DNA from: CAYZPB01 sp964551195
GTDB lineage: Bacteria; Bacillota; Bacilli; Tepidibacillales; Tepidibacillaceae
Length of the DNA: 56,370 nt
Assembly (NCBI GenBank): GCA_964551195.1
Contig: CAZKBI010000005.1
Coordinates: forward strand, 1-56,370
Reading direction: 5' to 3'
Made by a program: the position numbers and the translations under genes. Below the pieces are notes generated by a model that ran no database searches, had not been told where the DNA came from, and was given only the letters and a program-made list of their open reading frames with translations. This document shows, in pieces, positions 45,522 to 54,182 of the stretch (position 1 is its first letter; the number at the start of each line of letters is the position of its first letter).

Positions 45522-45945
45522 AAGAATTGATGTGAACAGTGGCTTACCCTTGCCGGCAAAAATGTCGGAAGGGGCAAGTGGATATGACCTGCTTGCAGCA
45601 ATAGATGATGATATAATTTTAGAACCTAAAGAAATTGCCTTGATTCCTACAGGATTTTCCTTAGAGATACCATTAGGACTTGAAGCGCAAATCAGACCGC
45701 GAAGTGGATTGGCACTAAAACATGGAATATCTCTTGTTAACACGCCAGGAACGATTGATGCAGACTACCGCGGCGAAGTAAAACTTATTATGATTAACCA
45801 CGGTAAAGAACCTTTTACAATTAGCCGTGGCGACAGGATTGCTCAAATGGTGTTTGTTAAGCTACCGATAATCCAGTTAGTAGAAGATGACAACTTAAAC
45901 CTAACAATAAGAGGTAGTGGCGGCTTTGGACATACGGGTTTGTAG
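45502..45945 (+). CDS. dut: dUTP diphosphatase (trimeric dUTPase)
   Basis: Dut hydrolyses dUTP, keeping uracil out of DNA and making dUMP for thymidylate. All five trimeric dUTPase motifs are visible in 147 residues: GASGYDL, RPRSGLALKHGI, GTIDADYRGEV, RGDRIAQMVF and RGSGGFGHTG. The start is TTG 45502, eight bases after AAGGAG. It overlaps the M16 gene by 20 bases. It replaces the ymxH/dipicolinate genes found at this place in Bacillus. Confidence 0.95.
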   Translation: MQVVKIKRIDVNSGLPLPAKMSEGASGYDLLAAIDDDIILEPKEIALIPTGFSLEIPLGLEAQIRPRSGLALKHGISLVNTPGTIDADYRGEVKLIMINHGKEPFTISRGDRIAQMVFVKLPIIQLVEDDNLNLTIRGSGGFGHTGL

Positions 45946-45986
45946 ATAAATAATCTTAATAAATCATCATATTGGAGGGTTGTTAA

Positions 45987-47027
45987 ATGAAAAAGAAAGC
46001 AAATTATAATATTGCGATAGTTGGTGCTACGGGTGTTGTTGGCTCAAACATCCTAAGACTATTAGAAGAGCGAGATTTCCCTGTAAACACAATTAAATTG
46101 CTGTCATCTTCACGTTCTAAAGGAATAATAATCAAGTTTAAGGGCAAAGATGTGACAGTTGAAGAGGCTGCTAAAGATAGTTTTAAAGATGTCGACATAG
46201 CCTTTTTTAGTGCAGGCAGTGGAGTTAGTAAGGATTTAGTCCGACATGCTGTTAAAGCTGGGGTAATGGTGATTGATAATACAAGCGCCTTTCGCATGGA
46301 TGAAGAAATCCCCTTGATTGTACCTGAGGTTAATCCTGAGGCGCTTAAAGAAAATAAGGGCCTAATTGCTAACCCAAACTGTTCAACAATCCAGATGGTG
46401 GTTGCACTTAAGCCTATTTATGATACTTTCGGCATTGAAAAAATTGTTGTATCCACTTACCAAGCTGTATCTGGCGCAGGGACCGCGGCAATTGATGAAA
46501 CTATTCTCCAGAGCAAACAAGTACTTAATAATGAGCGAGTCACCATGCACGTGTTACCTGTTAGCTCCTTGCCAGTGAAAAAACAGATTGCTTTTAATGT
46601 TATACCACAAATTGATCAGTTTGCCGATAATGGTTTTACGCTTGAGGAATTAAAAATGATTAATGAGACTAAAAAGATTTTTGCTGATGATAATATCAAA
46701 ATCACAGCAACCTGTGTACGAGTGCCAGTAATCTATGGCCATTCAGAATCTGTATACCTAGAATTAGCTAAGGATTTTACAATCGAGGAGATTAAGGATG
46801 TACTTGCTAATGCTCCAGGAGTTGTCTTAATGGATAATCCAAAGTCTCAAGAATATCCTACTGCAGTTGAGACTGCGGGGAAGCTTCAGGTTTTTGTTGG
46901 TCGACTTAGAAAAGATCTCGATAATGAAAGAGGATTAAATCTCTGGATTGTAACTGACAATCTGGTTAAGGGAGCAGCTTGGAACGCTGTTCAAATTGCT
47001 GAGTTGATCGCCTATGACGCCAAGTAA
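45987..47027 (+). CDS. asd: Aspartate-semialdehyde dehydrogenase
   Basis: Asd reduces aspartyl phosphate to aspartate semialdehyde with NADPH, the branch point to lysine/DAP, threonine and methionine. The 346 residues have the NADPH loop IVGATGVVGSNILRLL and the catalytic Cys132 in ANPNCSTIQ, with EVNPEAL and the late HSESVYLEL. TGGAGGG precedes the ATG. The 41-base gap before it is too short for a lysine riboswitch. It overlaps dapG by 14 bases. Confidence 0.97.
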   Translation: MKKKANYNIAIVGATGVVGSNILRLLEERDFPVNTIKLLSSSRSKGIIIKFKGKDVTVEEAAKDSFKDVDIAFFSAGSGVSKDLVRHAVKAGVMVIDNTSAFRMDEEIPLIVPEVNPEALKENKGLIANPNCSTIQMVVALKPIYDTFGIEKIVVSTYQAVSGAGTAAIDETILQSKQVLNNERVTMHVLPVSSLPVKKQIAFNVIPQIDQFADNGFTLEELKMINETKKIFADDNIKITATCVRVPVIYGHSESVYLELAKDFTIEEIKDVLANAPGVVLMDNPKSQEYPTAVETAGKLQVFVGRLRKDLDNERGLNLWIVTDNLVKGAAWNAVQIAELIAYDAK

Positions 47028-48246
47028 GAAAATTATTGTTCAGAAGTATGGTGGTTCTTCACTAATCAATTTAACAACTCGTGAGAAGGTAATTTCCCAT
47101 ATTAAGAGTGGTCTAAATGAAGGCTATAAATTAGTAATCGTAGTTTCTGCAATGGGACGCGAAGGAGATCCTTACGCCACTGATACACTTATTGAACATA
47201 TTCAAAGAAACGGAAATAATCTCAAAAATCGTGAATTTGATTTGTTGCTAAGTTGTGGTGAGATTGTTTCAGCAACAACTTTAAGTAGTATGCTTAATGC
47301 TAGAAAGATTGATAATACTGTCCTTACTGGTGGACAGGCTGGTATTATTACAGATAATAACTTTGCGAATGCCAAAATAATGAAAGTGGATACTACACGT
47401 TTACATGAGGAGTTAGCTGAATATGATGTAGTTATTGTAGCAGGCTTCCAAGGGACTACGGAGAATGGAGATATAACAACCTTAGGACGTGGTGGATCAG
47501 ATACAACAGCCGCTGCTCTAGGTGTTGCTCTTACAGCCGAATACATTGATATTTTCACTGATGTTCTCGGAATTATGTCTGCTGACCCGCGTATTGTGAA
47601 GAATGCGGAGCGACTTTCTGCGGTTACTTACGAAGAAATTTGTAATCTAACTAACCACGGTGCGAAGATAATCCACCCACGAGCGGTTGAAATTGCGATG
47701 GAGAAAAACATACCAATTCGTGTTCGCTCAACTTTTGATAAAAGTGACGGAACCCTAGTAACTGCAAAAGATTCTCTAAAAGAGTATAGTATAGGGTCTG
47801 TTAATCGTGATAGAATAATAACAGGTATAACTTCAACTTCTAACTTGGTGCAAGTAAAAATCAAGGTTGACGACGAAGTTAACACCCAGCGAATATTGTT
47901 TTTCAAAGCATTAGTTGATAATCAGATTACTATCGATTTTATCAATATAACTCTGGACGAGACAACTTTTACTGTTGCGAGAGATGATCTGGTGCGGCTT
48001 GACAAAATTCTGTCTGACAAAGACTACCAACCGATAATCCGCGAATATTGTGCGAAGGTATCGATAGTAGGAGCAGGAATAGCTGGTGTGCCAGGTTTAA
48101 TGGTTCAAATTAGCGATATACTAAGTAAAGAAAATATTGAAATTATTCAAGCAAGTGATTCGCATACATCGATTGGAATTTTAATTAATACAGTTGATTT
48201 ATCAAAAACAATTAATGCATTACATGCTAAATTTTATGTTTTGTGA
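47014..48246 (+). CDS. dapG: Aspartokinase (DapG/LysC type)
   Basis: Aspartokinase phosphorylates aspartate, the first step of the aspartate family pathway. The 410 residues hold the kinase domain with IVQKYGGSSL, VVSAMGREGDPYATDTL and TTLGRGGSDTTAAALG, then two C-terminal ACT domains that usually sense end products. Position between asd and dapA suggests the B. subtilis DapG role (DAP-sensitive form), but effector specificity cannot be read from the sequence. The start lies within asd with a weak SD, so it depends on coupling. Confidence 0.95.
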   Translation: MTPSKKIIVQKYGGSSLINLTTREKVISHIKSGLNEGYKLVIVVSAMGREGDPYATDTLIEHIQRNGNNLKNREFDLLLSCGEIVSATTLSSMLNARKIDNTVLTGGQAGIITDNNFANAKIMKVDTTRLHEELAEYDVVIVAGFQGTTENGDITTLGRGGSDTTAAALGVALTAEYIDIFTDVLGIMSADPRIVKNAERLSAVTYEEICNLTNHGAKIIHPRAVEIAMEKNIPIRVRSTFDKSDGTLVTAKDSLKEYSIGSVNRDRIITGITSTSNLVQVKIKVDDEVNTQRILFFKALVDNQITIDFINITLDETTFTVARDDLVRLDKILSDKDYQPIIREYCAKVSIVGAGIAGVPGLMVQISDILSKENIEIIQASDSHTSIGILINTVDLSKTINALHAKFYVL

Positions 48247-48257
48247 GGAGTGAAGAG

Positions 48258-49136
48258 ATGGATTTTGGTAGATTGATGACTGCTATGGTTACACCTTTTA
48301 ACGAGAATTTAGAGATTGATTATGATGTTCTAGTTCAACTAGTCGAACATTTAATTGAAACGAAGACTGATACGATTGTCGTTTCAGGGACAACAGGTGA
48401 ATCGCCAACGCTTTCAGATGAAGAAAAGATAGCTTTATTTACCGAGGTAGTTAAGCTTGCAAATGGTAGAGTTAAGGTGATTGCCGGAACGGGAACAAAT
48501 GACACAAATAAGACTATCAATTTTACTAAAGAAGCAGAAAAGACTGGTGTCGATGGTTTTATGCTGGTCACACCTTACTACAATAAGCCGTCGCAGGAAG
48601 GCTTGTATATGCATTTCAAAGCCGTAGCAGCTGCCACTGAACTACCAATCATGATATACAACATACCGAGCAGAGCTGGAATCAATATAAGTGCACAGAC
48701 AATTATTGAGCTTAGCAAAATCGATAATATTTTTGCGGTTAAAGAAGCCTGTGGTGATATAGTTCAGATCAGTGAGATTATTAAATACACAGATGACGAT
48801 TTCTATCTCTACAGTGGTGATGACAAATTTAATCTGGCGGTCCTTGCGGTTGGTGGCTACGGGTGTGTGAGCGTAGCAAGCCATGTTGTTGGTAGACAGA
48901 TTAGCGAGATGACTAATCACTATGTGGAAGGTGATATAGCAAGCGCGACAGCGATTCATCTAGGACTAATAGATCTATTTGAAGGTATATTTATTACCTC
49001 GAATCCATCGCCAATTAAGGAGTTATTAAACCAGATAGGAATAAATGTTGGTGGCGTGCGACTTCCGTTAATGAGTGTTAATGCTGAGCAGGCTATTATA
49101 TTGCGCGAAATTTACAAGAAAGCAATCGAGCTTTAA
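48258..49136 (+). CDS. dapA: 4-hydroxy-tetrahydrodipicolinate synthase
   Basis: DapA condenses pyruvate with aspartate semialdehyde, committing flux to DAP and lysine. The 292-residue TIM barrel has the Schiff-base Lys162 in FAVKEACGD, Tyr134 in MIYNIPSRAG, and SGTTGESPTL and YYNKPSQEGLY. GAGGAGTG precedes ATG 48258. A GTG 15 bases upstream overlaps dapG. With asd and dapG it forms a three-enzyme DAP module for cell-wall and lysine supply. Confidence 0.97.
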   Translation: MDFGRLMTAMVTPFNENLEIDYDVLVQLVEHLIETKTDTIVVSGTTGESPTLSDEEKIALFTEVVKLANGRVKVIAGTGTNDTNKTINFTKEAEKTGVDGFMLVTPYYNKPSQEGLYMHFKAVAAATELPIMIYNIPSRAGINISAQTIIELSKIDNIFAVKEACGDIVQISEIIKYTDDDFYLYSGDDKFNLAVLAVGGYGCVSVASHVVGRQISEMTNHYVEGDIASATAIHLGLIDLFEGIFITSNPSPIKELLNQIGINVGGVRLPLMSVNAEQAIILREIYKKAIEL

Positions 49137-49174
49137 AATGAATGAAAAGATAGAAAATATAAGGAGATGAAATA

Positions 49175-50848
49175 TTGGATAAAAAGAAGGGAAAGCTTAA
49201 ATTTTATGCTTTGGGCGGACTAGGCGAAATAGGAAAAAACATGTATGTCATTGAATATGAAGATGACATTGTTATTGTTGATGCTGGACTTAAATTTCCC
49301 GAAGAGGACTTGTTAGGCATTGATATTGTTATACCTGATATCTCTCATTTAATTGAAAATAAAGATAAGGTAAAAGGTGTCTTCCTAACACATGGGCACG
49401 AAGATCATATTGGCGGACTAAGCTATATTTTAAGACATATTCAGATGCCAATTTACGGTACTAGACTTACACTGGGTTTACTTGAGGGTAAGTTACGTGA
49501 AGCGAAAATTTTGAAGCAAGCAAAACTAAGGGTAGTCGATTCAGATTCTGAAATAAAACTAGGAGCATTTACTGTTTCATTTTTTAATACAAACCATAGT
49601 GTACCCGCTTCGGTTGGAGTAGTTATCGACACACCAGAAGGAGTGGTTGTACAGACTGGTGATTTTAAATTTGACTTCACACCTGTAGACAATCAAATGC
49701 CAGATATTCGCAAAATGGCAGCAATAGGCGAAAAGGGCGTGCTATTATTATTATCTGATAGCACAAATGCAGAAAGAGAAGGCTATACTTTGTCTGAGCG
49801 TCTAGTAGGCGAATCTTTAAACGAAGTCTTTAGAAAGGCTGAACAGCGTATCATCGTTGCAACTTTTGCATCAAATATTCATCGAATTCAGCAAGTTGTC
49901 GATGCTGCCTGCACCTTCGAAAAGAAATTAGCGATTATTGGTCGTAGTATGATTAATGTCATTGGAATCGGCCGCGAACTCGGCTACCTACACATACCTG
50001 AAGACATGATTGTCGATATTAACGACATTAATAAGTTGCCACTGGATGAGGTAGTTATTTTATCAACAGGTAGTCAAGGCGAACCCATGTCGGCACTTGC
50101 TCGTATGGCTCGAGGAAATCACCGCCAAATTGATATTTTACCGGGCGATACAGTTATTCTTTCAGCTACACCGATTCCGGGAAATGAAAAATCTGTTGCC
50201 AAAACCGTTGACCAATTATTTAAGATTGGCGCAAATGTAATATATGGAGGCAATTCTACCTACCTTGTCCATGTATCAGGGCATGCTAGTCAGGAAGAGT
50301 TGAAATTAATGTTAAGTTTGATGAAACCTAAATTTTTTATTCCAATACACGGAGAATACCGCATGCTAAAAATCCACGCCGATTTAGCTGAAACAATGGG
50401 TATGGATAAAAAGAATATATTTATTTTGGATAATGGAGATTCGATTGAAATAGCTGACGGTCGTGCTAGGCGCGGTCCTAAGGTTCAGACGGGTAGTATC
50501 TTAGTTGATGGCTTAGGAGTTGGCGACGTTGGCAATATCGTTTTACGAGATCGCCGCATGCTTTCTCAGGATGGGATTCTTGTTGTTGTCGTTACTTTAG
50601 GCAAAGGCACTAAGAAAATACTCTCTGGACCGGATATTGTCTCTCGTGGTTTTGTCTATGTGCGCGAAGCAGAAGAACTACTTGACGAAGCGAATGGCGT
50701 CGTCACTAGTACAATAAATAAATTACTAGAGGATAATATTACTGAATGGTCAGTGATAAAAAATAACGTGCGTGAAGATTTGAGCAAGTTTTTGTATGAA
50801 AAGACTCGTCGCAAGCCGATGATTTTACCGATAATTATGGAGGTATAA
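49175..50848 (+). CDS. rnj: Ribonuclease J
   Basis: RNase J is a metallo-beta-lactamase/beta-CASP nuclease with endo- and 5'-3' exo-activity, central to mRNA decay in Firmicutes. The 557 residues have HGHEDH (His73, His75, Asp77, His78) in FLTHGHEDHIGG, VQTGDFKFD, SDSTNAEREGYT, and SGHASQEELKLM with the C-terminal dimer domain. The start is TTG 49175 after AAGGAGATG. The place after dapA corresponds to B. subtilis rnjB, but I cannot separate J1 from J2. Confidence 0.96.
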   Translation: MDKKKGKLKFYALGGLGEIGKNMYVIEYEDDIVIVDAGLKFPEEDLLGIDIVIPDISHLIENKDKVKGVFLTHGHEDHIGGLSYILRHIQMPIYGTRLTLGLLEGKLREAKILKQAKLRVVDSDSEIKLGAFTVSFFNTNHSVPASVGVVIDTPEGVVVQTGDFKFDFTPVDNQMPDIRKMAAIGEKGVLLLLSDSTNAEREGYTLSERLVGESLNEVFRKAEQRIIVATFASNIHRIQQVVDAACTFEKKLAIIGRSMINVIGIGRELGYLHIPEDMIVDINDINKLPLDEVVILSTGSQGEPMSALARMARGNHRQIDILPGDTVILSATPIPGNEKSVAKTVDQLFKIGANVIYGGNSTYLVHVSGHASQEELKLMLSLMKPKFFIPIHGEYRMLKIHADLAETMGMDKKNIFILDNGDSIEIADGRARRGPKVQTGSILVDGLGVGDVGNIVLRDRRMLSQDGILVVVVTLGKGTKKILSGPDIVSRGFVYVREAEELLDEANGVVTSTINKLLEDNITEWSVIKNNVREDLSKFLYEKTRRKPMILPIIMEV

Positions 50849-50880
50849 TCAAACAAGAATAAGACAATTAGGTGAAATTA

Positions 50881-53148
50881 ATGGTAAAAAAGCGAAATTC
50901 AAAAAAACGGCAACAACTAATAAAAAATTTAAAGTATGAATTTATCGGTATAGTGTTGTGGACATTGATGCTGATCGAGCTATTTGAATTGGGAATTGTT
51001 GGTCAATCTCTGAATACACTATTTAGATATGTTTTTGGTCAGTGGGATTTCCTGATATCATTGGGTATAATCATATTTGCTTTATATCTAATGTTTGTAC
51101 GAAACTTTAATTTTAAAGTAACGCCGCGAAAAATCGGCTTAATGCTGATTATTTTTGCTGCTGCATTATTTAACCATATTAACTTTGTTGAATATTTAAA
51201 CAGCAATAATCTTCTTGCTGATACCGGTATCTGGCAAGCCACTTGGGACTCATTAAATGCTGATCGACTTGGTTTAGTTAGTACCCAGATAGGTGGGGGA
51301 ATGCTAGGCGCAGCACTATATATTGCTTTTGTCTTCTTAGTAAATGATCTTGGAGCTAAGATAATAGTTGTTAGCTTAGTGCTGATTGGCGTACCACTGA
51401 TCATCAGACGATCATATATTGACTTTTTCAAGAACTTAATTAAAAGAATAAAAACAGCATACAAAAACTTTAAAAGCAAACAAGAGAATCAGAAAAAGAC
51501 TGAAAGGTCTATGCTTAAGCCCATGACCGAAAATGGACATCCCGCGCCAATTATTCATGACTTCGTCAACAACGGCATACACCCTGCTACTCGTGTTAAT
51601 TTAAATAAAGAGCTGCAAGATGATTTAGACCAAGGCATTCTAGACGAAGAAAATAAAGAGGACGGTAATAATAATGGGAAGAGCAATGGAAGTCTAATAG
51701 CAAGCACAAGTGATGTTGCGAGTAACTATCAATTGCCTTCTCCTCAATTGTTAGAACGATACGAAGCAGTGCAAACATCTGAAAGCTTTGAGAGCATTAG
51801 TGATAATGCTAGAAAGCTAGAGGAGACACTCGCTAGCTTTGGTGTAGGAATTAAAGTATTACAAATTCATAAGGGACCATCAGTTACGAGATATGAAGTA
51901 CAACCTGATTTTGGTGTAAAGGTAAGTCGGATTGTAAACCTCGTTGACGATATAGCACTAGCTTTAGCTGCTAAGGACATTCGAATCGAGGCACCAATAC
52001 CTGGAAAAGCAGCTATTGGTATTGAAGTACCTAATACCGAAGTCTCAATTGTCTCGTTAAAAGAAGTTATAACTAGTCCTAAATTTAATGATAGTAAGTC
52101 TAAGTTAAGTCTAGCTTTAGGAAGAGACGTTACCGGTGAACCACTAGTTCATGATTTACTAAAAATGCCCCATCTATTGGTAGCTGGAACAACCGGATCT
52201 GGTAAAAGTGTCTCATTGAATACTATGATAATCAGTATTTTATATAAAGCTAAACCGCAAGAAGTGAAATTTTTAATGATTGATACTAAGGTCGTTGAAC
52301 TCAACGTATATAATGGTTTACCGCATCTATTGGCTCCCGTTGTTACCAATCCGAAAAAAGCGTCACAATCATTAAAAATGATTGTAGAAGAAATGGAGAA
52401 TCGTTACGAATTGTTCTCCTTAAAAGGTGCAAGGGATATCGAAAAATACAATACACTGATGGAGGCGGATGAGAAAAAAGCTGGGACATCTGGAGGAGTT
52501 CTACCTTATATTGTAATTGTTATTGATGAATTAGCGGATCTCATGATGGTAGCGGCAAATGACGTCGAAGAATCTATTATTAGAATAGCTCAGAAGGCTA
52601 GAGCCGCTGGTATACACTTAATTGTCGCCACTCAACGGCCTACGGTAGATGTAATTACTGGGTTAATCAAAGCGAATATACCATCTAGAATTGCTTTTGA
52701 GGTCTCTTCACAGATTGATTCACGGACCATCCTTGATCTGAATGGTGCAGAAAAACTCTTAGGTAGCGGTGACATGCTTTTCATGCCAGTTGGAGCTTCC
52801 AAACCACTTCGCGTTCAAGGAGCCTTTGTTTCCGAGAATGAAGTAGAGCGATTAGTTAATTTTATTAAAGCTCAACAGGATGTCAGTTTTGAAGTCGATA
52901 TTATTGAAAACTTCACAGCACATAAAGAAATAGCTGAGAGCGAGGACGAGCTATATAGCGACGCGGTTGAGTTGATAATTGAAGCGAACCAAGCATCTGT
53001 CTCATTCTTACAAAGGCGTTTGCGCATTGGTTATAATCGTGCCGCAAGACTAATTGATGAAATGGAAGCAAAGGGTGTAATAGGCCCATATGAGGGAACT
53101 AAACCACGCAAAGTTATCATTAATAATAAGAGTGACAATTCATTATAA
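50881..53148 (+). CDS. ftsK: FtsK/SpoIIIE DNA translocase
   Basis: This septal ATPase pumps chromosomal DNA through the closing septum. The 755-residue protein has about four N-terminal membrane helices (to residue 180), a low-complexity linker (about 200-290), the alpha-beta motor with Walker A GTTGSGKS at 436-443 and Walker B IVIVIDELADLMM, and the winged-helix gamma domain at the C terminus (VSFLQRRLRIGYNRAARLID). ATG 50881 follows AGGTGA by seven bases. A GTG nine bases upstream overlaps that SD. Sequence alone does not tell FtsK from SpoIIIE. Confidence 0.96.
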   Translation: MVKKRNSKKRQQLIKNLKYEFIGIVLWTLMLIELFELGIVGQSLNTLFRYVFGQWDFLISLGIIIFALYLMFVRNFNFKVTPRKIGLMLIIFAAALFNHINFVEYLNSNNLLADTGIWQATWDSLNADRLGLVSTQIGGGMLGAALYIAFVFLVNDLGAKIIVVSLVLIGVPLIIRRSYIDFFKNLIKRIKTAYKNFKSKQENQKKTERSMLKPMTENGHPAPIIHDFVNNGIHPATRVNLNKELQDDLDQGILDEENKEDGNNNGKSNGSLIASTSDVASNYQLPSPQLLERYEAVQTSESFESISDNARKLEETLASFGVGIKVLQIHKGPSVTRYEVQPDFGVKVSRIVNLVDDIALALAAKDIRIEAPIPGKAAIGIEVPNTEVSIVSLKEVITSPKFNDSKSKLSLALGRDVTGEPLVHDLLKMPHLLVAGTTGSGKSVSLNTMIISILYKAKPQEVKFLMIDTKVVELNVYNGLPHLLAPVVTNPKKASQSLKMIVEEMENRYELFSLKGARDIEKYNTLMEADEKKAGTSGGVLPYIVIVIDELADLMMVAANDVEESIIRIAQKARAAGIHLIVATQRPTVDVITGLIKANIPSRIAFEVSSQIDSRTILDLNGAEKLLGSGDMLFMPVGASKPLRVQGAFVSENEVERLVNFIKAQQDVSFEVDIIENFTAHKEIAESEDELYSDAVELIIEANQASVSFLQRRLRIGYNRAARLIDEMEAKGVIGPYEGTKPRKVIINNKSDNSL

Positions 53149-53173
53149 GATTTCTTAAAAGAAAGGCGACAAG

Positions 53174-53914
53174 ATGAAAGAAAAAATAGCTTTAATAACT
53201 GGAGCCACAGGTAGCATTGGTGCTGAAATTGCATTATTGTTCGCTAAAAACAAGATTAATCTATTGCTCCACTATAACTCAAATATCGCGAAAGCTTTAG
53301 AGATTAAAGGTCAATGCGAAAATTACGGTATTAATGTGACTCTTTATAAGGCTGATATTTCACAGTTAGAAGAAATTGAGAGGCTGTTTGCAGATATCAT
53401 AAAAAGTGCGCAAGAACCCAACATTTTGATAAATACCGTCGGCACAGCTTATTATGGATTAATTCAAGATGTAAGTTATCAAGATTGGGATTTGCTAATT
53501 AGAACAAATGTTATGAGCACTTACTTCTGTATCCAGAATGTTATACCGAAAATGATTTGTGATAAATACGGACGAATAATCAATATTTCTTCGATCTGGG
53601 GAGAAATTGGTTGCGCCAACGAATCCTTATATTCTTTAACAAAAGGAGCAATTAATAACCTTACTAAATCACTGGCAAAGGAACTTGGTCCGTCAGGAAT
53701 TACAGTTAATGCAATTGCGCCAGGGGTTGTTCCATCAAGAATGAATGACTGTTTTTCTCAAGAAGAATTACTGCTGTTAAAAGAAGAAATTCCACAACAT
53801 CGATTTTCGAAAGCAATTGAAATTGCCCAGACAGCACTACATTTAGTTCATGACAATTCTGAGTACTTAACTGGACAGATTGTAACAATTGATGGTGGTT
53901 TAAGCCTGATTTAA
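53174..53914 (+). CDS. ymfI: Short-chain dehydrogenase/reductase, YmfI-like
   Basis: This 246-residue protein is a classical SDR with the NAD(P) loop TGATGSIGAEIA and the catalytic triad Ser140 (NISSIWGE), Tyr153 and Lys157 (YSLTKGA). It resembles FabG (3-oxoacyl-ACP reductase), but the context after ftsK/spoIIIE and the SSIWGE segment fit B. subtilis YmfI. The substrate is not known. It is the last gene of the syntenic block before the hydrogenase. The SD (AAAGGCGA) is moderate. Confidence 0.9.
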   Translation: MKEKIALITGATGSIGAEIALLFAKNKINLLLHYNSNIAKALEIKGQCENYGINVTLYKADISQLEEIERLFADIIKSAQEPNILINTVGTAYYGLIQDVSYQDWDLLIRTNVMSTYFCIQNVIPKMICDKYGRIINISSIWGEIGCANESLYSLTKGAINNLTKSLAKELGPSGITVNAIAPGVVPSRMNDCFSQEELLLLKEEIPQHRFSKAIEIAQTALHLVHDNSEYLTGQIVTIDGGLSLI

Positions 53915-54182
53915 TGACTGTCAGTGTGTTAAAAACCAGACAAGATAGAGCAACTAAATGCTTTAAGTGGTTTAACACTTCACAAACAGTGATAAGTTGC
54001 CACAACTGTGACGGTGAGATGAACATAATGCATATTTTGAGCAATCTCGTTTTAAATATGGTATTCTTGAAGCTAGAAAGCTATGCTCGTAGAGTATAAT
54101 TTACTGATTATAATAGCGACGTATATTACTGAAGCTTTTATAATAGCATTATGACTAAAACTATATTAAAGAGGAGGAGTAA
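53915..54182 (+). promoter_or_regulatory. 268-base regulatory gap before the hydrogenase operon
   Basis: No convincing gene lies here. It holds an imperfect inverted repeat (53926-53938 with 53968-53978), two CAC-N4/5-GTGA boxes 20 bases apart (53981-53992 and 54001-54011), and two copies of a TTACTGA...TATAATAGC module (54101-54117 and 54126-54147). A further TATAAT sits at 54095. None of the three TATAAT boxes has a good -35, which suggests activator-dependent transcription. A 61-codon frame at 53914-54099 crosses these repeats and has no properly spaced SD. Confidence 0.5.

Noticed and set aside
45946..45986. Lysine riboswitch or T-box upstream of asd-dapG-dapA
   Set aside because: The gap is only 41 bases and shows no structured element. 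If feedback control exists, it must act through the ACT domains or further upstream.
53706..54044. A 112-codon antisense frame over the end of the ymfI-like gene
   Set aside because: It is complementary to a clear SDR coding region, lacks an SD on its strand, and its translation has no family features.
53914..54099. A 61-codon frame starting at the ymfI-like stop (TAATG)
   Set aside because: It has no well-placed SD (the nearest G-rich stretch is about 14 bases away), no recognisable domain, and runs through the stem-loop and both CAC-GTGA boxes. It was left within the regulatory gap. Ribosome profiling would settle it.
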